Shown here: in pieces, positions 8,850 through 17,330 of the stretch
Position numbering within the stretch: the stretch's first letter is position 1
Layout of the letters: each line of letters begins with the position of its first letter
Assembly: GCA_036939755.1 (NCBI GenBank)
Contig: JALLAZ010000302.1
Span: forward strand, 1-17,330
Source of the DNA: Stephanodiscus triporus
Taxonomy: Eukaryota > Bacillariophyta > Thalassiosirophyceae > Thalassiosirales > Thalassiosiraceae
Length of the DNA: 17,330 nucleotides
Direction: 5' to 3'
Made by a program: the position numbers and the translations under genes
Notes under the pieces: model-generated
Seen by the model: the letters and a program-made list of their open reading frames with translations, nothing else
Told to the model about the DNA's origin: nothing
The model's database searches: none

Positions 8850-11366
8850 ATGATGGACAGAATCCTAGCAAGAGCCATCCTTCTCGTCGTCCTCCCCACG
8901 TCCGTCTCTGCATGGACGAAGCGCGAGGACACACACGGCAAGACAATAATCGCATACTACGCATCCTGGTTAGTTTACATCGATCATCGATCACGAACGC
9001 TTTTGTATGTCCGACCCATGTAATACGCTCATCCATCCTCTTCACATGTCACGGCCCGATTTCTCTTTTCCTCTCCAAGGCAATGGTACGACCGCGACTC
9101 TCTCGCCAAGCCGTCCAATCTCGATCACTCAAAGGTGACGCGGTACAACTTCGCCTTCTTCCAAACCAACGAGAGGGGCGACATCTGGGGCACCGACGGC
9201 TGGGCCGATTCCATCGTGTTGTTCGGTGAGCATGATTGGAACGGCGCGGGCCAGCAGTACTGCTCGTGGGACACCGCCGATGAGCCGCCGGTGTGCAGCG
9301 CGCACAAGTACGAGACTGGGCTGATATCGCAGGCGCATTCCGCGGGCGTGGAGGTGTACCCATCCATCGGCGGGTGGTCGCTCAGCAGCCTCTTCCCAAC
9401 ATTGGCTGCGAATCCGACAGCGCGAGTAGATTTCGCCAATAATTGCGTCAGGTTGATCGAGGCGTACGACTTTGATGGTATTGATATAGAGTGAGTTCCT
9501 CGGGAGGGCCGACATCAATACATCATTGAATTGATTTCGCCCAACATCCGTTGATCTCACTTTCGCATAATCATCGATCACGCGCCATCGGCAAAAACAG
9601 CTGGGAGTTTCCGGGCTATGTCGATCACATGGGCACTCCAGAAGATACTGTGAATTACAGCTTGTTCCTTGAAGAGATTCGGAAGGCTTTGGATGTATTG
9701 GGGCAGGCGAAAGGTCGAACCTATGGACTGACTGCAGCGTTACCTTGTGGGGCTGATCTCATTAGAAATATTCAGATTGATGTGGTTTCGAATTACTTAG
9801 ATGAGCTGAACTTGATGACTTACGATTTTCACGGGTGAGTTTAATTGGTGTTTATTGTTGCGTTATCTTCTGCAGAGAGCGAGGGTAGTGGGGGTGTTAA
9901 CTACAGCCACAATATTGATCTCATGTCCCTGACCCTCGTCATCATTTTCATAATATCTTCATGATGAAGAACATGGAACAATGATACTGGCGCAAATGCG
10001 CCTTTGTATGATATGGAGGGAAGTCCTGGTCTGTCGGTTCATTCTTGCGTTGAGATGTGGAAGCAGGGTGGGGGTGATCAGCCCTTAAAAATGTGAGTGT
10101 TTCCGGTACGATTCCCTCCTTCACAGTACAGAGGCATGACATCATCTTCCTTCTCCATCTCGGATCGAAACACATTCTCGTTATGAGGGGCCTTGGTTTT
10201 TGTTTCTCACAACCTTTCTTAATTCTGACTTCTTGGATGCAGTAATATTGGCCTTCCTTTTTATGGACGAAGTTTCGCCGGAACTGGTCTCACGGGATTC
10301 GGACAGAGCCATGTCGGGTCCGCGGATACTATATCCTGGAGCGCCGATGATGGATCGCCACAGTGTAAGTCCTCGAACGCTCTTTTGTGAGATCGTCGCT
10401 CTCCTGTCTTTAATCAAAGCTTGTCTCCCGGTATATTCTACGCTAGATTTCAACCTTATCGCCGGGCTAGCCTCATTCACGACCGGCTGGGACGAACAAA
10501 CCAAGACTGCGTACGCGTACTCCAGCACTGGCTTCCTCTCCTACGACGACGAACGTGCCATATGTGACAAGACTGAGTATGCCGTTGATAATCAGCTCAA
10601 TGGTTTCATCATTTGGGAAATTTCTGGGGACCTCTTGGAGGATCTTTCTACGCCCCTCCTTGATGTGGTGAATGGCAGGCTAAACGATCCCACTGTCCGT
10701 TGCGACAGCCGTGATGCGAATCCAGCAAGTAACGCAGGGGCTAGCAGTGAGGGTACGCCGATTCCATCTCCAACTCCAGGGCCTATCATAATGAATCCCG
10801 CTCTTGTCAATGTTGTTGCCACAGAGACAACACCCACTTTGATGGCACAAGCAACAATACCTCACCTGACTCAACGCCCAATGTCCGGAGTTAATCCAGC
10901 ACTAACTGATGGTGAATTATCTGTAAAAAATAATCCCGCTCCCGTCAACTTGGTTGCCACCGTGACATCCCCTATGGCAGGGGGTAAACCAACACTAACT
11001 GATGGTGAATTATCTGTCTCACAATCATCTACTGACAACTGGGATATCATCCAGAAATTCTACCCAGTTTATGGTGTGTCTGAAGATTGTCGCAATGATG
11101 GCAATGCTCCTAAATGGATGAACAAAAACATGATGAAAGCCAGCAAATCAGAGTGCTGTTCATCCTATTTCTTCTCTTCGTCATTAGAACATTGCAATGC
11201 GAATCATCCATGGTACCCAAACTTTCAAGAAATGTCCTGTGTCAACGATGGAAAGCAACCTAAGTGGATGAGTGGAAACTACCTAGTTAAAACCATGCTG
11301 CTATGTTGTCAAAATTTCTTCCGGGACACGGAGTCTCAGCAACGATGTAACAGCGTAGGGCGCTAA
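8850..11366 (+). CDS. Secreted GH18 chitinase with two C-terminal diatom cysteine modules
   Basis: Six exons (8850-8968, 9080-9490, 9601-9834, 9970-10092, 10243-10364, 10447-11366) give 642 residues in one unbroken frame. Introns are 111, 110, 135, 150 and 82 nt; the first four are phase 2, the last phase 1. A signal peptide (MMDRILARAILLVVLPTSVS-A) starts the protein. The GH18 barrel carries IIAYYASWQWYDRD (strand 1), YPSIGGWS, the catalytic motif FDGIDIDWE (171-179; proton donor E179, Asp residues 172/175/177 intact), LMTYDFHG (248-255), NIGLPFYGRSF (297-307) and GFIIWEISGD (389-398). All key residues are present, so an active enzyme hydrolysing beta-1,4-GlcNAc chitin is expected. A Pro/Thr linker (about 427-535) leads to two modules, 540-586 and 591-637, each WYP/FYP...C-NDG--PKWM...CC...C. 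Likely role: remodelling the cell's own chitin fibrils or wall, or acting on external chitin. The Thr-rich linker is probably glycosylated. Confidence 0.92.
10900..11017 (+). repeat. Linker repeat in the chitinase gene
   Basis: A 25-base identical segment beginning CACTAACTGATGGTGAATTA occurs at 10900-10924 and 10993-11017, 93 bases (31 codons) apart. It encodes LTDGELSV twice in the linker between the catalytic domain and the cysteine modules. NPA(L/P)VN(V/L)VAT also recurs in the same linker. The pattern indicates recent in-frame tandem duplication. Confidence 0.85.
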
Positions 11367-11773
11367 CGTGACGTATAAAAAGACGCGTTTGTTGTAGTAT
11401 CGAAGGGGGGGGTATGGTGCACTAAAGAGTTCTATACATCGATTCTTTGTTAGCGGATTTTCATAGTACTGTCGTGTCCATCAAAAAAGTAATGCGCTGT
11501 TGATTTCGTCTAACTGTCATCAATGGGATGACTTCCCGAAACGAGATGAAAGGGCAATGTACCTGGCATCAATTGTGCTCAACAGAAACTTGGTCGGAAA
11601 ATTACTTGACCAGTAAATCGGCGGTCTGCGTCGAGTATTTCAGCTCCTTTGTTGAGTTTTAATCGCCCCACAAACCGATAACATACTTAGGCACAGCTTT
11701 GTGCCAATTTGCCGCATTTAACACCCCTCCTACTTAGGGAAAAAATATAGACCATTACAAAACACCAGCACCT
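11367..11773. other. Convergent intergenic region after chitinase
   Basis: 407 bases between the stop of the chitinase (+) and the stop of the YccV-TPR gene (-). It contains TATAAAAAG just after the chitinase stop and a G run near 11405, with short A runs. No coding frame or structured RNA is evident. Confidence 0.5.
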
Positions 11774-14509
11774 TTATGTCGATTTTTCTTTATCATGCCT
11801 ATCCGCATCGTATGGAAGCTTGGAACCGTTGTCTATTTCGCTAAGGCACATAGATAGCCTGGAGGATACTGTCCCCATCCAAGGATTGATAGAGAGGCAC
11901 CTTCTGAATGATTCAATCGCTTTGTCATAATGTGACGCATCCATCTCTATGAGTCCGATCCCGGCAAGTGCCTGAAAATTCCGGCCGTCAATTCTGAGAG
12001 CTTCATTCGCTGATTTAATTGACTTCTCTGTCTGCCCCATCATATAAAGCACTGTGGCCTAAAAACGACATGGAACGTGTGAATTGACGGCGGCACAAAC
12101 GCTGAAAGCAGCCCTTTTTGGCCGACTAATCTCCTAGAAATGAGCTCACCTTCTTATTCCATGCCTCACCATACATAGGGTCAGATTCAACGATTTCAGA
12201 AAACTGTCTCAGTGCAATCTCATGCTTGCCTTCCAGGAGATCTGAAATTCCATTGTCTAGCTGGTTTCGCAAAGCACAGTTTGATGATTCCTTCCAGAGC
12301 TCTCTTATGAAATCCTGGACAATAGTTGCATCATCCAAATTTCCAGCACCAAATCTAAGTTGATAAAACAGATCATCCATTGAGAACAAGCTATCTTTGC
12401 CTCCGTCTCTTACTCCTAGCATGAATTCTGTTAATATTTTCTTTGATCGTTTCGAGTCACATGAAGAGAGTACAATTAGTAGACCCGAAACAGCCAACAC
12501 TCGGTTAAATAGGCGAGACTCACCTTTAAACTTCGAAAGGTTTGTTCCGCCAGAATGGTATGCACGCCTAAGTCCTCAGCGTACAAGAACTGGGGGAATG
12601 TTGGCAAAAATGGTCATGTAGGTATCAATAACCAGCATCCGAGTAATGAAGTCAGGATGCAACATAACTCACTTTCATTTCCATCGAAGGAATGTACCTT
12701 CCTCTGTCACCAACCCATTTCCACTTTTCAGGATCCAGAGTCATTTCGAACTCTAAGGGCTCATCATTGTCAAGGCTCAACTCCAAGCTATCTTGGCAAA
12801 TATATCGAGGGCTAAGAGGTTCGCCAAATGCTTTAATGCAATCGTTCGCATCTGGATAAATATGATAGAACGGCTTTTCTTGAGGACGTTCGATGTGTTC
12901 CAAGCCATCCCAGTTCGATACATCCATCCGCGGTGTTGAGTCCCATGCCAGGACCAAACCCCGAAATCCATGTATCTTGTGCTTGACGATCTGACCCAGT
13001 GAAAAATTGACGTTCTGCTTATGTTGCTGGTTGGCATATCTTGTCCATGTCATCGAATTGATTTTTACATAGAATGCATATAGTTTTGCAAGAAAAACAA
13101 ACACTTCATGGTCAGAGTTCTGTAAGGAATCAATCTCAATTGCCATTGACTCTGCAGATGATGTCAAAGAAGTTAACATCATAAAAGTTTCGTCGTGACT
13201 TTCTTCTTTATGTCCCATTGATCCTGACAGGAATGACACAAGACGGCGGCTGATGAACCGTATGCCTTCAGTGATTGCCAAACTCGATCTAGTCAGCTCG
13301 GGAGACCAAAGATTGGGATCAACTTTGCCTTTTCCCTTAACATCACCAAATTTGCATTCAGAGTAACGATCCAGTGGATACACATATGCCAACATCTTGT
13401 TTGGAACGAAGTTTCCTCCGTCAAATTTCGCAAAGTATTGTTTGACAAGGATGTTATGTATGCGCTGGAGACTGGTCGGGCGTACAAGATTGAGTGGGCG
13501 CCATTAGTAAGTGGGAAGTAATGAAAAAATAACAGCAACAACCAACTCATAACTGATCCCTCCCTCGCCGGCAATGCTTGACAGCGCAACCCCACCAACG
13601 AATCAAGCGAGCCCTATGAACAACATAACTCCTAGACTGATTCACTTTCACTCACCAAGGATCATCGACAGGTGTTAAATCGTCTTCTGATTCAAGAATA
13701 ATTATTTTGGAACTTTGCAACAGACTGGCATCATTGGAGTCAACTAACACAGTGTATTGTACATATGATTTCTTTGTTTCATCGCCAGTATTGCCTGTTG
13801 AGGAGATTCCATCTTCTTTTAGTGAATATTGTTTTTTTGTCAATGAGCTATGCCGGCCATCATTTTTGTCCTTCTTGATGGCCCATCCCACAATGACACC
13901 TCGCCATTTCTCTGTGTGCTTCACCACTTGGCCCACGTGGTATCGAACGATGGGTACCTCGTCATTTTCATTACCATCACTACTTTTTCCCCGACGGACC
14001 TTCATGCTGAATTCTCTTTTACTTTTTCGGCTATCGAGTTCACTAGACGAGAGTTGATTGCAAGATTTTATGGCATCAAACGCAAGCGAAATCTGTTCCT
14101 TCGTGACATCTTCGCCGTGATCCTCAGTGGCACTGCTTATGGATGCCATGGTGTTTCGATTGTTCAGCCAATAAACCGATCGAATGATGGCGCGTAATTC
14201 ATTTGCATCGGAGATCTCTGGAAATGTGATCATATCCTTCTTGACGAGAATATTCTCATTATACATGGCATAATGAGCAGGATGACTCCATGTTCCGGAT
14301 AATCTCGTGCTTTCATCGACATCCATTGAGTTGTTAATAAACGTCCGAAAGTCTTCCAGGCGTTTCAGGGCCAATCGGTTTACCTGTGGCGGGAAAAGCG
14401 TCACCGGAGGAAGAGGATTGAATGGCACATCTTTGTATTGTCGGCACCAGGCCAAAAGTTGTCGATAGAGAGTTGTGGGTATCCGATTTCGAGGATTCGA
14501 AAACTTCAT
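11774..14509 (-). CDS. LYR-motif, double YccV/HspQ-like domain and TPR protein
   Basis: Five reverse-strand exons (14509-13656, 13471-12673, 12589-12524, 12440-12150, 12058-11774), with introns of 184, 83, 83 and 91 nt, give 764 residues. Domains in order: an N-terminal LYR-like motif (TTLYRQLLAWCRQYKDVPF, 12-30); a first YccV/hemimethylated-DNA-binding-like domain (RYHVGQVVKH...WRGVIVGWA...YTVLVD...CLQRIHNILVKQYFAKFDGG..FVPN, about 187-310); a second, diverged copy (FSLGQIVKH..HGFRGLVLAW...FYHIY...RYICQDSLEL, about 442-550); and C-terminal TPRs (about 605-760; EAWNKKATVLYMMGQTEKSI across an exon junction). YccV-type domains occur in HspQ (a Lon adaptor), plant ClpF and FBXO21; no F-box is visible here. 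A role as an organellar protease or assembly adaptor is inference. The frame stays open upstream to a splice-like TTTTTCAG at 14570, adding VLKRRRLATYLYRKESVAL, so a further 5' exon is possible. The acceptors of exons 2 and 4 are the least certain. Confidence 0.75.
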
Positions 14510-14996
14510 CAGAGCTACGCTTTCTTTCCGATACAAATAGGTTGCCAGACGACGGCGTTTCAGGACGGGCTGAAAAATTGTGATGGTATTCTTTTATTGA
14601 CTGGGGCACCTTTAGCGGGGTGGGTGAATGAAGAGAAATAGAAGCTGAGGCGACGAGCCTTTCATGATCATTGTGAGAAGTGAAAATGCGAGATGGAGCT
14701 GGCCACTATTTCGATGAACGAAGGGAGTAAAGGACGTAAGTACTCTATGTGTACGTATTTTCGATAAAAGTAGATGTAATAGATACTCCTCTACTCTACA
14801 TAGGTATCGGTATCTATTGGTTTACCAAAATACCGTTGAGCACTCTTCAAGAGCAGGCTCACATCACGGACAACAGTTATGGCGTTTCCGGTTGTTTCCG
14901 TCAATGTGGCCCTCTGCCAATCTCAAAGTCAAGCCTTCAGCCTTACATAATGCCCCTGGGTCAAAAAATCATGACCGACATACATTCGCCTGCAAA
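14510..14996. promoter_or_regulatory. Divergent intergenic region (YccV-TPR / esterase)
   Basis: About 490 bases between the two start codons. The part next to 14509 may still be coding for the YccV-TPR gene (open to about 14569, then a splice-acceptor-like TTTTTCAG on the minus strand). The plus frame of the esterase is open back to 14817 but lacks a better ATG than 14997. Promoter elements were not identified beyond a hairpin-forming inverted repeat at 14778-14818. Confidence 0.4.
14778..14818. repeat. Inverted repeat AATAGATAC / GTATCTATT
   Basis: Perfect 9-base arms (14778-14786 and 14810-14818) are separated by 23 bases, which include GGTATC, a partial echo of the arm. It sits in the divergent promoter region about 180 bases before the esterase ATG. 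It could be a factor binding site, a foldback footprint or chance in AT-rich DNA. Confidence 0.5.
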
Positions 14997-17063
14997 ATGA
15001 GGATAAAGTCATCATCAATACGTCAACGCATTGCGCTACATTATAAATTGGCAATATTCTTTCCACTTTTGTTGGCATCAACTTTCTTTATTGGTAGAGA
15101 AAGTCACCAGACTCGCAACATCCGAAGACAGTGGTCACAGGATCAACTTATGGTTTCGCTCGAGACCGATTACATTACATATAAGGAGGCTCTGGTATCA
15201 TCTCCGAAAGTAACACGGAAAGATACTAATCAATATACGATCTCACCTGGTGAACTGCCTGGATATACGGGGTGGTCACGTCCTGAACAGACGTTGGCTG
15301 GTTACTTTGATGTTGCATCTCTCTCTCATCCTCCTGTGACATCAGCTCACACAAAGTATCATTCAATCACGAAGAGTGGGGATGTATTCTCTCTCCTCCT
15401 CACTTGCAACCACAATCGAACTGATGGCATGGGAGCAGAATTCGAGCCACCATATGAATGTCCGCAATCTGGTGGAACACTTTTCTATGTACGAGCTTAT
15501 GGTCCTTCGGTGATTACCGGAATTGTTACAGATTTTCTCAATTCATCTTACTCGGTGGAAATGCGATTTATTGATCCGGGATCGTACACTTTGGAAGTAG
15601 TGGTGACATTTTCTGCACCGATCGACTTTGATGAGTTTCCACTGAACGGTGATATAATAATAGAGCCAGGGTACGAAGGCTACATGGTGTCGAATTTTCC
15701 GTTACAGATTCTCGTGGAGTCGTCGTCGCCATCAACAGAAGATGTAACGAAGCCATGGTGTACCCTAGCCCAACTCACCGAATCATCTCCGGAATCTGCG
15801 CTCTACAAGGGCCATTGGCAAGTCATCGACAATGTTGCCCACCCGTCTCATCGTCCACTGACTCCAGATGAGACAACTGTATCATTGGATGGTTATCGAA
15901 TGGGATTGAACTCAATCGGTGTTCGTATGAGGTATGTATATGAGGATTGTGTACTGATTCATATCCGTGACTTGCTTAGCGCAATTTCTGGAGGAATGGA
16001 TAGGTGTTTGCACGAGCAGCTAGGGTTCAACATTCATATCGGTGGTAGCAGTAGCGGATTTGATGAACTGAGTGGCAATATATCTCATGCTGCTCACGGC
16101 ATAGCTTCAAGTAGCACTGTTAATCAGGCTTTGAAAGATATATTTGAAGGAGTTCATGTCATTTTCATTGGGGACAGCGTCATGAGACTCGTGAGGTTTT
16201 TCTTTCTCAAGCTCATCAGCGGCTCTCGCGGTTTTAAAGTGACATTCATTGAAACCAACGGAGGCATCCATGCCACCATGCACAACATCACAGCCACGTT
16301 GGAAGAAATTCAACGTAGAGAGGAGTCTACTAACGTCAAAAGAGTCATCCTCTTTAATTCTGGTTTGCATGATATTGATATTTTATGCAGTTCAAAGAGA
16401 TCGAAAACTCGAAGTAAAAAAAATGTGATGAGTGAAGCAGTGTCATGCCAGTATGCATATCGAGCAGCTATGACCAACTTAGTTCGTGTATTAGATGAAT
16501 ACCCAGCAGAGCTGAAGGTATTTCGGTCAACTACAGCTGGTAAGACTCAAATGTGGCATATTAGTCTATGATTCTCATATGTTTGTCTCACAATTAAACA
16601 ATGATCATTTATCCTGTGATCAATTCAGGATGGCATAAGGTACGTTTTCTTTGTCTTCCTGGCATTGTCGTGCTAATACTCTGGCGTCTCACTATGCTCC
16701 TTCTTTCAAATATAGTATGGAAACTATGGGTTTTCATGGCCTGCCAGTGATATGCAACCGATGTCACGTTCGCCACACCTAGTCCATCACTTCAACACTA
16801 TTGCCTACGACATTATACAAAAGCAGAGCAGCAACATTCACATTGTTGATGGATATTGGCTGACTTTACCCCGTCCTGATCATACCCAAACAAGTTCAGA
16901 AAATGAAGTTGGTAAGCATATGGTTCATCCTGGATTTGAAGTGCTGAGTGTTTTTGCACGGATGTGGTTTATGTTGATTTTCTGGGGGCTGTGTGGGAAC
17001 TCATTTGAGAGCTGCATGGCATGCATAGGAGGAAGAACTGCAGGGGTGGATCCTGCCTTATGA
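14997..17063 (+). CDS. Type II membrane SGNH/PC-esterase, NXPE-like
   Basis: Three exons (14997-16539, 16629-16639, 16716-17063), with introns of 89 and 76 nt, give 633 residues. The middle exon is only 11 nt (GATGGCATAAG). It completes the conserved TTAG-WHK-YGNYGFSWP segment (G515 is split across the first junction). The ATG at 14997 is preferred because it gives a basic N-terminus and one hydrophobic anchor (about 17-33), the usual type II Golgi topology. An immunoglobulin-like NXPE-type region (about 159-210, GGTLFYVRAYGPS...SYTLEVVVTFS) precedes the SGNH hydrolase-like domain. That domain has FIGDSVMRLVRFF (catalytic Ser394), LFNSGLHDID, DGYWLTLPRPDH (563-574) and a late HPGFEV with H589. 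Related PC-esterase families (Cas1p, TBL/PMR5, NXPE) include acyl transferases or esterases acting on glycans, and the Ser/Asp/His set is present here. Substrate unknown; O-acylation of a wall or secreted polysaccharide is the likely theme. It is divergent from the YccV-TPR gene. Confidence 0.85.
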
Positions 17064-17127
17064 GTAGTGGCCCCGCCGATGTAAACTGAATATTAGTACT
17101 GGGTGGCTGTAAATTATTTAGACCTGA

Positions 17128-17232
17128 TTTAGACCGGAATAAATTGGGTCTAGACCTGGTCCAAATACAAACTAAAATAAATTCTATTCGAGGTGTCCGG
17201 ACACCCCAAATAGAATTTAGACCAGAATAAAT
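17128..17232. repeat. Direct repeat TTTAGACC(G/A)GAATAAAT flanking a palindrome
   Basis: A 17-base word occurs at 17128-17144 and 17216-17232 with one mismatch. Additional TTTAGACC copies lie just upstream (about 17118), and a perfect palindrome GGTCTAGACC lies at 17147-17156. The direct repeats bracket the large palindrome. The arrangement resembles a small foldback or MITE-like insertion, but no clean target-site duplication is proven. Confidence 0.7.
17179..17218. repeat. 40-bp near-perfect palindrome
   Basis: Outer arms AAATTCTATT (17179-17188) and AATAGAATTT (17209-17218) are exact reverse complements. The core GGTGTCCGGACACC (17192-17205) is a perfect 14-bp palindrome, and only the two 3-base connectors (CGA, CCA) mismatch in part. 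It would form a strong cruciform or hairpin. It lies about 115 bases after the esterase stop, so it may fall in the 3' UTR. A terminator-like role is not expected in a nuclear eukaryotic gene. Confidence 0.85.
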
Positions 17233-17330
17233 ATCATTGTATCATATGCGTCCCGGCCATCTTCTTAATCCATTGCCGTCACATCGTTGTCAGCAGGGTT
17301 GCATTGCGCAATACATCTCTCTTCATCCTT

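Larger units (their letters stand above)
17064..17330. other. Right-end intergenic sequence with repeat cluster
   Basis: After the esterase stop there is no coding frame to the window edge. The first 170 bases carry the TAGACC repeats and the palindrome listed separately; the last 100 bases show nothing recognisable. Confidence 0.5.

Noticed and set aside
8801..9229. Plus-strand open frame overlapping chitinase exons 1 and 2
   Set aside because: The signal peptide and GH18 strand-1 motif lie in another frame once the 111-nt intron is removed.
10200..10446. Unbroken plus frame extending the last chitinase exon upstream
   Set aside because: The family motifs (NIGLPFYGRSF) are in another frame over 10243-10364 with proper splice sites, so this frame is only open by chance.
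13293..13598. Reverse frame of 101 codons starting MVGLRCQALPAREG
   Set aside because: It crosses the 184-nt intron of the YccV-TPR gene and then runs out of frame with it.
1..17330. CRISPR arrays, bacterial operons, ribosome binding sites, insertion sequences
   Set aside because: None seen; the genes are intron-containing and eukaryotic, and the few repeats are not regularly spaced.

Overview
The window looks like nuclear DNA of a centric diatom, most likely of the Thalassiosira/Skeletonema type. Four things point there: genes split by short (72-184 nt) GT-AG introns with GTRAGT-like donors; a protein with two copies of the diatom-expanded DUF6824 domain (DVLFGRGG...NHH...GN); a secreted GH18 chitinase ending in two diatom-style cysteine modules (centric diatoms make chitin fibrils); and a clear CCDC39/FAP59 homologue, a motile-axoneme protein. 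Pennate diatoms lack flagella, whereas centric diatoms make flagellated sperm. The lineage is inferred, not read from a marker gene.

Layout. Positions 1-3300 are gene-poor and decayed. They hold a reverse-strand coding relic with an in-frame TGA and a frameshift running off the left edge, an acidic reverse-strand relic with an internal duplication and a TAA, an imperfect tandem direct repeat, and a low-complexity reverse-strand reading frame broken at a 12-C run. Positions 3581-5173 hold a palindrome-rich promoter and the two-exon tandem DUF6824 gene (+, 427 aa). Positions 8573-5638 hold the two-exon CCDC39-like gene (-, 951 aa). Positions 8850-11366 hold a six-exon GH18 chitinase (+, 642 aa). 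Positions 14509-11774 hold a five-exon gene (-, about 764 aa) with an LYR-like motif, two YccV/HspQ-like domains and C-terminal TPRs. Positions 14997-17063 hold a three-exon type II membrane SGNH/PC-esterase (NXPE-like) protein (+, 633 aa) with an 11-nt microexon. The right end has a 40-bp near-palindrome set in TAGACC-containing repeats.

How the genes relate. From 3.6 kb onward the strands alternate (+ - + - +), giving two convergent pairs (DUF6824/CCDC39-like; chitinase/YccV-TPR) and two divergent pairs sharing short upstream regions (CCDC39-like/chitinase, 276 bp; YccV-TPR/esterase, about 490 bp). There is no operon-like logic. The chitinase and the esterase both look like secretory-pathway proteins acting on polysaccharide; the CCDC39-like protein would act only in flagellated gametes; the YccV-TPR protein may be an organellar protease adaptor; the DUF6824 protein looks nuclear. 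Exon boundaries were placed by hand from splice motifs, frame and family conservation, without transcript data.
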